64,000 nucleotides of DNA, taken from positions 225,251 to 289,250 of the forward strand of contig NZ_MLCE01000002.1 of the NCBI RefSeq assembly GCF_002300165.1, read 5' to 3'. This DNA comes from Streptomyces sp. Tue6028 (lineage in GTDB: Bacteria > Actinomycetota > Actinomycetes > Streptomycetales > Streptomycetaceae). The notes below the pieces were generated by a model. It worked only from the letters and a program-made list of their open reading frames with translations, did no database searches and was not told the origin of the DNA. Positions within the stretch are counted from its first letter, which is position 1, and every line of letters begins with the position of its first letter. Positions 7,804 through 15,674 of this stretch are shown piece after piece. The translations under genes and the position numbers were made by a program.

Positions 7804-9134
7804 CAGACCACCCCCAGCGCGGCGGCCGCGGTCACGCCGGACCGGCAGCCGTCCTCGTGGAAGCCCCAGCCGTGGTAGGCGCCCGCGAACGCGGTCACCG
7901 CGGTGTTCAGGGCGGGTAGTTGCCGCTGGGCGGCGACGGACTCCGGGGTGAAGACCGGGTGTTCGTACTCCATGCGCGCGAGGACGCGGTCCGGGTCGAC
8001 GCGGTCCTCACCGCCGAGGGTGACGACGTAGGTCTCGGGGGCGTCGAGGCGCTGGAGCCGGTTCATGTCGTAGCTCACCCGGACCCGGTCCGCGGCGGCG
8101 GCGCAGGACGGCATCAGGTAGTTCCAGGAGGCGCGGGCGTGGCGGGCGCGCGGCAGCAGGGTGGTGTCGGTGTGCAGGAGGGTGGAGTTGCGGGAGTAGC
8201 GGAAGGCGCCGAGCACCTCGCGCTCCCGTTCCGTCGGGTCCGCGAGCAGTCGCAGCGCCTGGTCGGGGTGAACGGCGACGACGACGGAGTCGTACGAGGC
8301 GGTGGTGCCGTCGTCCGTGGTGATCTCGACGCCGTCGGCATGCCGGCGCACGGCACGGACCGGGGCCGAGGTGTGCACGGCGTCGAGCTGTTTGGCCAGC
8401 CGGTCGACGTAGGTGCGGGATCCGCCGGTGACCGTGCGCCAGACGGGTGAGTCGCCGACGGACAGCATGCCGTGGTGCTCCAGGAAACGGAACAGATGTG
8501 CCGCCGGGTGGTCGAGCGCCGTGGTGGCGTCGCACGACCAGACCGCCGACACGAGCGGGGTCATGAAGTGTCCGACGAAGTAGGGCGAGAAGCGCTCGCT
8601 CGTCAGGAATGCGCCAAGGGTGAGGGTGTCCCCGGCGCCCTCGGTCCCCTCGGCGAGCAGGCGGCGGGCCGCCCGGTGGAAGACCGGCACCTCGGCGAGC
8701 ATGCGCAGGTAGGGGCCGTGCAGTGCGCTGCGCGGGCGGGCGAGGAGTCCGGCGGGCCCGCGGGCGCCCGCGTACTCCAGGCCGCACCCCTCGCACCGCA
8801 CCGACATGCTCATCTCGGATTCCTGGGTGGCGACGCCGAGTTCGTGGAACAGCCGCAACAGGTTCGGGTACGTGCGCCGGTTGTGCACGATGAAGCCGGA
8901 GTCGACGCGGTGCATGCGCCCGTCGGACGAGGCGAGGTCGTGGGTGTGCGCGTGGCCGCCGAGCCGGTCGTCCGCCTCGTAGAGGGCTACGCGTCGTGCC
9001 CGGCTCAGTACGTGGGCGGCGGTGAGTCCGGCCACGCCCGAACCCACCACGGCCGTACGTCGCCGTATGTCGTGCCGTCCCCGCCCCGCGCTTCCCCCGC
9101 CCACGTCAGGGGCGTTCTCCGACGCTCGCCGCAC
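7800..9134 (-). CDS. FAD-dependent amine-oxidase-type oxidoreductase (lipid operon)
   Basis: 444 aa. The dinucleotide-binding fold starts at ~27 (VVGSGVAGLTAAHVL) with the acidic end of beta-2 in ALYEADDRLGGHAHT, matching the NAD(P)/FAD-binding amine oxidase/desaturase-like family paired with DUF1365 and Cfa. First gene of the leftward operon of five genes with 4-nt overlaps. In Rhodobacter an operon of similar content works in furan fatty-acid synthesis under singlet-oxygen control (family knowledge), so dehydrogenation of a methylated acyl chain is a reasonable hypothesis. The GTG at 9134 lies about 34 nt after the predicted transcription start. Confidence 0.82.
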   Translation of the reverse strand: MRRASENAPDVGGGSAGRGRHDIRRRTAVVGSGVAGLTAAHVLSRARRVALYEADDRLGGHAHTHDLASSDGRMHRVDSGFIVHNRRTYPNLLRLFHELGVATQESEMSMSVRCEGCGLEYAGARGPAGLLARPRSALHGPYLRMLAEVPVFHRAARRLLAEGTEGAGDTLTLGAFLTSERFSPYFVGHFMTPLVSAVWSCDATTALDHPAAHLFRFLEHHGMLSVGDSPVWRTVTGGSRTYVDRLAKQLDAVHTSAPVRAVRRHADGVEITTDDGTTASYDSVVVAVHPDQALRLLADPTEREREVLGAFRYSRNSTLLHTDTTLLPRARHARASWNYLMPSCAAAADRVRVSYDMNRLQRLDAPETYVVTLGGEDRVDPDRVLARMEYEHPVFTPESVAAQRQLPALNTAVTAFAGAYHGWGFHEDGCRSGVTAAAALGVVW

Positions 9135-9174
9135 TGTGTCCTCCCACCCGGCTCCGATCAGCGTTCACCCCTTG

Positions 9175-9201
9175 TTCCGGAGCTACGGTGCTTTCGGATT
9201 G
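9175..9201 (-). promoter_or_regulatory. ECF-type promoter of the lipid operon (CAATCC-N15-CCGGAA)
   Basis: Read on the minus strand, CAATCC (9201-9196) is followed after exactly 15 nt by CCGGAA (9180-9175). This copies the architecture at 2153-2179 upstream of the SigK/RskA operon. The distance to the start codon (about 40 nt from the -10-like element) is also similar. I found no such pair upstream of litS, litR or the neighbouring hydrolase. Confidence 0.5.
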
Positions 9202-9258
9202 CCCGAACGCGACCTTCCTCCGATCGGATGACGACGGGCCGGGCGGGGGACGTCGCCG

Positions 9259-10071
9259 TCAGCCCGTGCGGCGGGCCAGTTCCCAGGGATCGTGGGCGCT
9301 GAAGACGTCGACCTCGTCGCCGTGCAGCCGCACCAGTTCGCGCAGCCGGGCGTGGTTGGCGAGGCGCAGCGGCCGGTCCACCTCGGTGATCTGCTGGAGG
9401 ATGTCCATGCCGGGGTGTCCCTGCGGGGCGTCGGGGTCGATCTCGCGGTGGAAGTAGTAGGCGTCGCCGCAGTGCAGGAGCCGGCGGCCGGAGTCCTGCA
9501 CGGCGATCGCGCAGTGGCCGCGGGTGTGACCGCCGAGCGGCACGAGCAGAATGTCCGCGTCCAGTCCGGCCAGCGGCCGCACCGCGTCGAATCCGTACCA
9601 GGGGTCGCCCGAGGTCTGTGCGTACGTCACCCAGTGCGGCCGGTGGGCCCACTGGGCCGGGCGGTAGCGGACACGGTCCTCGGGGTGGGCTCCGGGCGCC
9701 GCCATGGCCGCCCGGTGTTCGTCCTCGGAGAGGTGGACCTTCGCCCAGGGGAAGTCGGGCAGGCCGCCCGCGTGGTCGAGGTCGAGATGGCTGAGCACGA
9801 TGTGCCGGACGTCCTCCGGGCGGAAGCCGAGCGCGGCGACCTGGCGGACCGCGGTCTCGGCGGGGTCCAGGACGGGCTGGGCGCGGCCGAGGAAGTCGGC
9901 GCCGAGGTTCTCCTCGGGCCGCGCCACGTCGGCGGTGCCGATGCCGGTGTCGACCAGGACGAGACCGTCGCGGTCGGTCTCGACGAGCAGGCAGTGGCAC
10001 ACCGCGGGCAGGCTCCCGTCGTCGGTGTCGATCGTCCGCATGGAGCCGCAGTTCAGGTGGTGGACCTTCAC
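9259..10071 (-). CDS. Metallo-beta-lactamase-fold hydrolase (lactonase-like)
   Basis: 270 aa. The metal motif is S-H-L-D-L-D-H-A-G-G, so the second His of the usual H-x-H-x-D-H is Asp. Further ligands are in GGHTRGHCAI and HCGDAYYFH, and the C-terminus has FSAHDPWEL. Closest in style to N-acyl-homoserine-lactonase-like or quorum-quenching hydrolases, but the substrate is unknown. The GTG at 10071 follows AAAGGA with good spacing. Divergent from a TetR gene with palindromic sites between them, so it is probably the TetR target and may be induced by its substrate. Confidence 0.75.
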   Translation of the reverse strand: MKVHHLNCGSMRTIDTDDGSLPAVCHCLLVETDRDGLVLVDTGIGTADVARPEENLGADFLGRAQPVLDPAETAVRQVAALGFRPEDVRHIVLSHLDLDHAGGLPDFPWAKVHLSEDEHRAAMAAPGAHPEDRVRYRPAQWAHRPHWVTYAQTSGDPWYGFDAVRPLAGLDADILLVPLGGHTRGHCAIAVQDSGRRLLHCGDAYYFHREIDPDAPQGHPGMDILQQITEVDRPLRLANHARLRELVRLHGDEVDVFSAHDPWELARRTG

Positions 10072-10158
10072 GATGAGTCCTTTCGGCCGCCCTGGACGCG
10101 GTGTTGTACGAAGGGCGTCGGGACGCCGCGGGCGGCACAGGGCGACATGAATTAGATA

Positions 10159-10192
10159 ACGAACGTTCGTGAGCTAATAGCGAACGGTCGTT
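10159..10192. promoter_or_regulatory. Paired TetR operator candidates between hydrolase and tetR
   Basis: A perfect palindrome ACGAACGTTCGT (10159-10170) and a near copy CGAACGGTCGTT (10181-10192) are spaced 22 bp centre to centre in the 137-bp divergent region. CGAACG/CGTTCG half-sites are typical of TetR autoregulation. The surrounding A/T-rich stretch is unusual for this window and likely holds both -10 boxes. Confidence 0.6.
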
Positions 10193-10208
10193 AGGTTAAA
10201 GTGATGCC

Positions 10209-10811
10209 ATGAGCCCGCGCAAGTCCGTCGCCGAGACCGCCGCCACCCGTGACCGGATCATCGAGAGCGCCTTGGCGCTGGCCTCCGCCGAAGGACTCGA
10301 AGGCCTCACCATCGGCCGCCTCGCGACCGAGCTGGAGATGAGCAAGGCGGGGGTGATCGGCCACTTCGGCAGCAAGGAAGGCCTCCAGCTCGCCGTACTG
10401 GACGCCGCGACGGAGCGCTTCCGGATGCGGGTTCCGGCCCGCGCCGTCGGCGCACGGCCCGGCACCGAGCGGCTGACGCGCGCCTTCCACGAGTGGATCG
10501 ACTACATGTCACAGGACGAGGGGCACGGAGGCTGCTTCCTCACCTCGGCGGCCGGCGAGTTCGACGGCCGCCCCGGCACGGTCCGCGACCGCGTGCTCGC
10601 CGCGCTCGACGCCTGGTCGGCGTATGTGACGGCGGAGCTGACCACGGCCGTCGAGAACCGCGAACTGCCCGAGCGCACCGATGTGGAGCAGCTCGCCTTC
10701 GAGCTCAACGGCGTGGCCCTGGCCGCGAACCAGTCGATCCAGCTGCACCGTGATCCGCAGGCACCCACGCGGGCCCGACGCGCCGTCGCGCGCCTGCTCA
10801 TCGCCCCCTGA
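10209..10811 (+). CDS. TetR-family repressor
   Basis: 200 aa. N-terminal TetR helix-turn-helix at ~12-60 (RDRIIESALALASAEG, then GRLATELEMSKAGVIGHFGSKEGL); residues 85-190 are the ligand/dimerisation domain of the TetR_C_16/YxaF style (CFLTSAAGEFDGRPG). Divergent from the metallo-hydrolase gene with paired palindromes between them, so local autoregulation is expected. The ATG has only a weak ribosome site (AAAGTG). Confidence 0.85.
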   Translation: MSPRKSVAETAATRDRIIESALALASAEGLEGLTIGRLATELEMSKAGVIGHFGSKEGLQLAVLDAATERFRMRVPARAVGARPGTERLTRAFHEWIDYMSQDEGHGGCFLTSAAGEFDGRPGTVRDRVLAALDAWSAYVTAELTTAVENRELPERTDVEQLAFELNGVALAANQSIQLHRDPQAPTRARRAVARLLIAP

Positions 10812-10986
10812 GAGGGGCCTCCTCCTCCACCCGAGGGGGCCGAGAACATCACTCACGACCCTCCAGAACCCCGAGCTCTACACATAAAGAGAAAATAAGC
10901 GCAGAATGGGCGTAAGCGGCACTTACCGCATGCGCACCGGACGCGGTCGGGCCGTGGAGTTCGAGAGAGATCGAAGGAGACGAGTC

Positions 10987-11427
10987 ATGGCCAACGTCTC
11001 GCATACCAGGGGTGACATCACCAGCCACCCCGACGTATCCGAAATGCGGGCTCGGTACGACCGCGTACTCGGCGGTCGCGATGTGGCGCTCGTGGACGGG
11101 CCGGTGTTCCTGCTGGGCCTGTACTGCGCGGTGTCCCCGTGGATACTCCACTACACGACGAACCAGCCGGCGCTGGCGGCCCACAACCTGATCCTGGGGA
11201 TCGCGATAGCCGCGCTGGCCCTCGGGTTCACCATGATGCCGGAAAGGATGTACGGCCTGAGCTGGGCCATCTGCGCGATGGGCGCATGGCTGATCATCTC
11301 CCCGTGGGTGGTCGGCACCGCCCCGGACGCCGGAGTGGTCATCAACAGCATCATCATGGGCGCGCTGGCCGTAGTGCTGGGCGCCGTGTGCGCGGCGACG
11401 ACTACCAGGGCCAACACCAGGGCGTGA
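10987..11427 (+). CDS. SPW-repeat integral membrane protein
   Basis: 146 aa. Four hydrophobic segments follow a ~35-residue cytoplasmic head. The family-defining Ser-Pro-Trp occurs twice (VSPWILHY at ~55 and IISPWVVG at ~118), once per pair of helices, as expected for the SPW (PF03779) family, whose function is unknown. ATG 10987 follows GAAGGAGA at 10973-10980. It stands alone. The A-rich leader (10880-10900) is the most AT-rich intergenic stretch nearby and likely contains its promoter. Confidence 0.8.
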   Translation: MANVSHTRGDITSHPDVSEMRARYDRVLGGRDVALVDGPVFLLGLYCAVSPWILHYTTNQPALAAHNLILGIAIAALALGFTMMPERMYGLSWAICAMGAWLIISPWVVGTAPDAGVVINSIIMGALAVVLGAVCAATTTRANTRA

Positions 11428-11601
11428 CCCGGCAGTTGCGCGGTCCCGGGCGCGGCCCGGCAACGACAGCCTCTCGGGCATGACCCGACGACGGCACGTC
11501 CCCCGGACGCGGCCCGGCGACGGGAGAGGAACGGAGGTCGGCCACGGACGATCGCGGGCCGGCCCGCACCGAGCGGGCCGGCCCCTCCGCGTCCGCGCCG
11601 G

Positions 11602-12369
11602 TCAGCGACCGGGCACCAGCCACGGCTCCTGCGGCAGCGGACTGCCGGTCTCCAGCAGGGACTTGAGGTTGGACAGCACCGCCGCCCAGCCCGAGGCGGC
11701 GTCGCGCCGCTCGGACTCGTCGGCGAGGTCCTCGTGGGTCACCGTGAGCCGGACGATGTCGGCGTGCGGCTGGATGTCGAAGGTGACCCGGGAGTACCGG
11801 TCCGCGTCGCCCTCGTCCTCGGGTGCGGCCCAGGTGGTCACGAGGCGTGTCGGGCGGTCGCTCTCCACGACGGTGCCGATCACGTCGGCGACCCCGGAGC
11901 CGTCGGTGCGGCGGTGTTCCCAGCGGGAGCCCGGCCGCCAGTCCGAGACGTTGCTGTGGCCCCAGTACCGGGCGGTCAGGTCGGCATCGGTGAGTGCGTC
12001 CCAGACCTTCTCCGGCGTGCTCCGGATGTAGATGACGTACACGAAGTCGGGCTTGTCGGTCATGGCTTCCTCGGCCTTTCGTCTGAGGGCGCTCAGTGCG
12101 CGCAGGCGCGGGCGCTCGAACTTGTCGATCCACCGCTCCTGGATGTCGTGGAGCGGCACCGGATTGAGGTAGTGGAGCTTCTCCCGCCCCCGCCGCGTGG
12201 TGCTGACGAGGTTGGCGGCCTCCAGGACGGCGAGGTGCTGCGTCACCGACTGACGGGTCATGTCGATGTGCTCGCACAGCTCGCCGAGCGTCTGACCGCT
12301 GTGCTCGTGGAGCCGGTCGAGCAGTCGCCGCCGAGTCCCGTCGGCCAGCGCCTTGAAGACCTGATCCAT
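11602..12369 (-). CDS. ArsR-type repressor fused to an SRPBCC (AHSA1) domain
   Basis: 255 aa. Residues 1-95 are an ArsR winged helix (MDQVFKALADGTRRRLLDRL; TRQSVTQHLAVLEAANLV). From ~102 an SRPBCC/Aha1-like domain begins at an internal Met (VYVIYIRSTPEKVWDALTD) and continues to the end. In many actinobacteria these are two coupled genes; here one frame runs through both. An internal GGAAG-CC-ATG at ~12063 could still allow separate production of the SRPBCC part. The metal-binding cysteine motif of ArsR is absent, so the inducer is probably not a metal and may be a hydrophobic ligand of the fused domain. Confidence 0.82.
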   Translation of the reverse strand: MDQVFKALADGTRRRLLDRLHEHSGQTLGELCEHIDMTRQSVTQHLAVLEAANLVSTTRRGREKLHYLNPVPLHDIQERWIDKFERPRLRALSALRRKAEEAMTDKPDFVYVIYIRSTPEKVWDALTDADLTARYWGHSNVSDWRPGSRWEHRRTDGSGVADVIGTVVESDRPTRLVTTWAAPEDEGDADRYSRVTFDIQPHADIVRLTVTHEDLADESERRDAASGWAAVLSNLKSLLETGSPLPQEPWLVPGR

Positions 12370-12398
12370 TCCGGAGTCACTCTCTGATCGCACACTCA

Positions 12399-12428
12399 AC
12401 GTTATGCAGGCAATCACTTGCATGTCAA
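12399..12428 (-). promoter_or_regulatory. Promoter with embedded dyad upstream of the ArsR-SRPBCC gene
   Basis: On the minus strand TTGACA (12428-12423), an 18-nt spacer and TAACGT (12404-12399) form a housekeeping-type promoter. The spacer starts and ends with TGCA and contains an imperfect palindrome, a plausible autoregulatory ArsR site that would block RNA polymerase. Confidence 0.55.
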
Positions 12429-12548
12429 CCTGCGTCCCGATCCGCCCGCCCCGCGGGCACCCTCCTGACCACGGTGTGCGACGTCCGGAGCACCCCCGCC
12501 GCGCGAGGCCTCTTGGCCGCGCCCCGCCCGGCGCGGCACGATCATCCG

Positions 12549-13127
12549 ATGGACAACCGACCTGCCTTCGACTTCCCCAGGCCGCTGCTGATCGACGGAC
12601 TGGGCCTTCAGTTGCGCGAATGGTCCGACGACGACGTGGCGGACCTCGTCGCGATCTACGACGATCCCGAGATCGACCGGTGGACGCCGGTCCCGTCACC
12701 TTTCGACGCGGTGGCCGCGAGCGCCTATCTGGCCGCCGCCGAGCAGAAGGGTGTCGAGGGGCGGACGGTGCAGCTCGCCATCACCACGGACGGCGGGCCG
12801 GCGCGAGGCGAGATCCTGTTGTTCCGCAACGCGGTCGACGAGCGGGACCTCGAACTCGCCTACGGGGTCGGGCCCGCCCACCGGGGCAGGGGCATCGCGA
12901 CCCGCGCGGTGCGGCTCGCGGTGGACTTCGCCGGTCGCCGGGTCGGTCCGCGGCGCATGGTGCTGTGCATCGAGAACGGGAACACGGCGAGCGAGCGCGT
13001 CGCCAGGGCGGCCGGCTTCTCGCTGACGAACGACCGGCCCGTGGTCCGGGAGGCCAAGGGACGCGAGGTCGTCCTGAGGACGTGGAGCCACGACGCGAGC
13101 GACACCTCCGGGAGCGCGAGCACCTGA
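12549..13127 (+). CDS. GNAT-family N-acetyltransferase (RimJ/RimL-like)
   Basis: 192 aa. The acetyl-CoA binding block is GVGPAHRGRGIATRAVRL at ~100, followed by IENGNTASERVARAAGF, characteristic of RimJ/RimL-type enzymes acting on protein N-termini or small amines. ATG 12549 is chosen because the fold begins shortly after; no ribosome site precedes it. It is divergent from the ArsR-SRPBCC gene, so both may share the 12370-12548 control region. Substrate unknown. Confidence 0.78.
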   Translation: MDNRPAFDFPRPLLIDGLGLQLREWSDDDVADLVAIYDDPEIDRWTPVPSPFDAVAASAYLAAAEQKGVEGRTVQLAITTDGGPARGEILLFRNAVDERDLELAYGVGPAHRGRGIATRAVRLAVDFAGRRVGPRRMVLCIENGNTASERVARAAGFSLTNDRPVVREAKGREVVLRTWSHDASDTSGSAST

Positions 13128-13178
13128 TCCGGTCCGCGACGCGCCCCGGGCCTCAGCGACCGACGGGGCCCGCGGGCC

Positions 13179-13700
13179 TCACCCGCGAGGGAGAGGGAGC
13201 GGGTTCGCCGAGAGGTCGAGGGTGAACGCCACCCGGTCGAGTCCGGGGCCGTCGTAGTCGGCCTTCACGGCCGACTCGGTGAATCCGAGCCGGGTGTGGA
13301 AGGCTCGCGACGCCGTGTTCTGCGGGCTGGTGACACAGTGCACATAGCGGCGGCCGTGCGAGCGCGCGAGGGCGAAGAAGGCCCGGTACAGGGCGCGGCC
13401 GACGCCCCGCCCGTGCAGGCGCGGGTCGACGCCGACGAAGTGCACGTAGGCGGCGTCGGGCTCGGTCTGCGAGAGGAAGCCGATCAGGAAGGCGGCCACC
13501 TCTCCGCCGTCGCGTTCCACCAGGAAGCCGGTCGTGGTGAAGTGCTGGAAGTACAACCGCGGCAGCAGCAGCGCGCGTTCGAGCGCACCCGCCTGCCCCT
13601 TCAGGCCGCCCCACCACGCGTCCAGCACCCCGAGCACCCGCGCGTGATCCTCTTCGGCAGGGTGCCGCGCCGTCAGTCCGGCCGGAAGGTCGTCGATCAT
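13179..13700 (-). CDS. GNAT-family N-acetyltransferase
   Basis: 173 aa. The acetyl-CoA motif is VGVDPRLHGRGVGRALYRAFF at ~100-120, and the C-terminal GNAT beta-bulge block is TSPQNTASRAFHTRLGF. ATG 13700 gives a normal family length; longer upstream frames run through a repeat region and are not credible. Convergent with the previous acetyltransferase but not closely similar to it. Substrate unknown. Confidence 0.75.
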   Translation of the reverse strand: MIDDLPAGLTARHPAEEDHARVLGVLDAWWGGLKGQAGALERALLLPRLYFQHFTTTGFLVERDGGEVAAFLIGFLSQTEPDAAYVHFVGVDPRLHGRGVGRALYRAFFALARSHGRRYVHCVTSPQNTASRAFHTRLGFTESAVKADYDGPGLDRVAFTLDLSANPLPLPRG

Positions 13701-13842
13701 CCGCGCAGTCTGCCATCCGCAGTCGGCACCCCACCACGCCCGGTTCCGGCCGCCGGAGCCTTGCGTGTCCGGCCGCACGGAAGGGCGGCCCGCTCTGCCC
13801 GGTCCCGGCCCGGCCGCCACCTGCCGACCAGGCACCGCGGTG

Positions 13843-13880
13843 ACGGTGACCGTCGGGGCTCTCGCTCCGACGGTCACCGT
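13843..13880 (-). terminator. Hairpin downstream of the permease gene
   Basis: A 14-bp perfect stem, ACGGTGACCGTCGG (13843-13856) with its complement (13867-13880), has a 10-nt loop. It lies 115 bp beyond the permease stop in the reading direction of the minus strand and ahead of the acetyltransferase gene. No T-run follows, as is usual in Streptomyces. Confidence 0.45.
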
Positions 13881-13890
13881 GCGTCGCGCG

Positions 13891-13941
13891 CCGGCGGGCG
13901 CTCCTTGCATCACGCACCGGCGGGCGCTCCTTGCATCACGC
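13891..13941. repeat. Two perfect 25-bp direct repeats
   Basis: 13891-13915 and 13917-13941 are identical and separated by one A, giving a 26-bp period. They begin CCGGCGGGCG and end CATCACGC. A partial third copy of the first ten bases reappears near the permease 3' end (~14004). Non-coding; function unknown. Confidence 0.7.
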
Positions 13942-13994
13942 GGCTTCACGCGCCCACGGCACCCTGGGGCACACGACGGCGGGCACGCCATGGG

Positions 13995-15461
13995 TCACGC
14001 GCCGGCGGGCTCCGCGTCGGGTTCCGCGTCGGGTGCCGGCGCGGCCAGGTACTCCTCGCTGGTCTCCTTGGGGCCGAAGGGCCACACCTTCTCCAGGCGC
14101 GCCCAGACGACGAAGGCGACACAGCCCAGCGCCACCCAGGCGAGGGACCATTCGATCGGGTGGCGGCCCGGCGAGTTCTTGTCCGCGTAGCCGTAGATGG
14201 TGAGCCAGCCCGCCAGGGCGACGAAACTCGGCACCGGATAGAGCCACATGCGGTACGGCCGGTGCAGGTCGGGCTGCCGCTTGCGCAGCACCGAGAGGGC
14301 GACCACCTGGGCCAGCGCCTGGACGATCACCATGACCGTGGTCAGCAACTGGATGAGGGTGGCCAGGTCCGTGTGCCGGCCGATGAGGAAGCCGATCGCG
14401 GTGACGACGCCCATGGTCGCGAGGCCGAGCATCGGGAAGCGGTGCTTGGGGTGCAGCTTGGCGTAGGGGCGGAAGAACACGCCGTCGCGGGCGGCGTCGT
14501 AGGGCACGCGCGAGCCGCCGAGCAGTCCGGTGAAGACCGAGGCGAACGCCGTGACGAGGATGAGGACGGTGACCGTGTCGGCGGCGCCCTTGCCCCAGGT
14601 CTTCTCCAGGACCGCCGAGGCCACGGACGTGGAGGCGATGTCTCCGGGGTCGGTCATCCGGTGCCAGTCGATGACGCCCAGCGTGCCGATCTGGAGCAGC
14701 AGGTAGATCGCCATGATGCCGAGGATCGAGAAGACGATCGAGCGAGGCAGGACGCGGCCCGGGTCCTTGATCTCGGCGCCCATGTAGGCGGTCGTGTTGT
14801 AGCCCAGGTAGTCGTAGATGCCGATGGTCAGGCCCGCGGCGAAGCCGAGCCAGAAGTGACTGCTGGTCAGTTCGAAGGCGTGGGCCGGGTAGGTGAACGC
14901 GAGGTGCGCGCTGAAGTCGGTGGCCGCGGCGAGGATCACCAGGACCACCGAGGTGATCATGACGGCCCACATGACGGCGGTGATCCGGGCGATGTGCTCG
15001 ATCCCCCGCCACAGCAGGAGCACGACGAGCGCGACGATGCACAGACCGATGAGGTCACCGGTGGTCTGCCCCATGCCGGGGGCCAGATAGCCCAGGTACT
15101 GGACGAAGCCGACCACACCGGTGGACATGATCAGCGGGATGAAGAGCATGGCCGTCCACACGAACAGGAACGGCATCAGGCGGCCCGTGCGGTACTGGAA
15201 GGCCTGGCGCAGATAGACGTAACTGCCGCCGGAGCCGGGCATCGAGGCGCCCAGCTCGGCCCAGACGAGACCGTCCGCCAGGGCCAGCAGTGCTCCGGCG
15301 ACGAACCCGATGACCGCCTGCGGACCGCCGAACGCGGCGACCATCAAAGGGATCGTCACGAACGGCCCGATGCCGCACATCTGGCTCATGTTGATGGCCG
15401 TGGCCTGGAACAGGCCGATGCGGCGGACGAATCCGCCGCTCGGCGGGGGGCTACCGGACAT
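13995..15461 (-). CDS. APC-superfamily amino-acid permease
   Basis: 488 aa with about 12 membrane segments. The first helix carries the broken-helix substrate motif (MCGIGPFVTIPLM), followed by PGSGGSYVYLRQAF, typical of the APC/LAT branch of amino-acid transporters. The last ~25 residues are a polar Ala-Pro-Asp-Glu tail with short tandem repeats (PDAEPDAEPAGA). It is divergent from the ROK repressor, and a ROK-type operator lies in the shared 213-bp region, so co-regulation is possible. The transported substrate cannot be read from the sequence. Confidence 0.82.
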   Translation of the reverse strand: MSGSPPPSGGFVRRIGLFQATAINMSQMCGIGPFVTIPLMVAAFGGPQAVIGFVAGALLALADGLVWAELGASMPGSGGSYVYLRQAFQYRTGRLMPFLFVWTAMLFIPLIMSTGVVGFVQYLGYLAPGMGQTTGDLIGLCIVALVVLLLWRGIEHIARITAVMWAVMITSVVLVILAAATDFSAHLAFTYPAHAFELTSSHFWLGFAAGLTIGIYDYLGYNTTAYMGAEIKDPGRVLPRSIVFSILGIMAIYLLLQIGTLGVIDWHRMTDPGDIASTSVASAVLEKTWGKGAADTVTVLILVTAFASVFTGLLGGSRVPYDAARDGVFFRPYAKLHPKHRFPMLGLATMGVVTAIGFLIGRHTDLATLIQLLTTVMVIVQALAQVVALSVLRKRQPDLHRPYRMWLYPVPSFVALAGWLTIYGYADKNSPGRHPIEWSLAWVALGCVAFVVWARLEKVWPFGPKETSEEYLAAPAPDAEPDAEPAGA

Positions 15462-15634
15462 GGGTCCTCCTCGGACGAGGCACGGGGGAGAGAGACGGTG
15501 GCGGCCTCCTCGTCGGCGGCCGACGGATCGGAGCGGATCAAGGACGGCGGATCGAGGGGCGGATCGACGGGCGGGTCACCGGCCGGCGCCGGTTCTCCCG
15601 CCGGCTCACCCGGCGAGGCTGACTGGGCGATAAA

Positions 15635-15651
15635 GTTAAGGAGCCTTACTA
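15635..15651. promoter_or_regulatory. ROK operator candidate upstream of the ROK gene
   Basis: GTTAAGGAGCCTTACTA reads on the other strand as TAGTAAGGCTCCTTAAC. It matches 13 of 17 positions of the operator-like TAGTAAAGTTTCCTAAC upstream of csxA (17256-17272). It sits 24-40 nt before the ROK start codon, where it could mediate autorepression. Confidence 0.55.
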
Positions 15652-15674
15652 GATGCGTCAAGAGGGTGACCGGC

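Noticed and set aside
13296..15674. Long rightward frame opposite the permease gene, continuous with the ROK frame
   Set aside because: It is the complement of the membrane permease; ROK homology starts only at ~15690.
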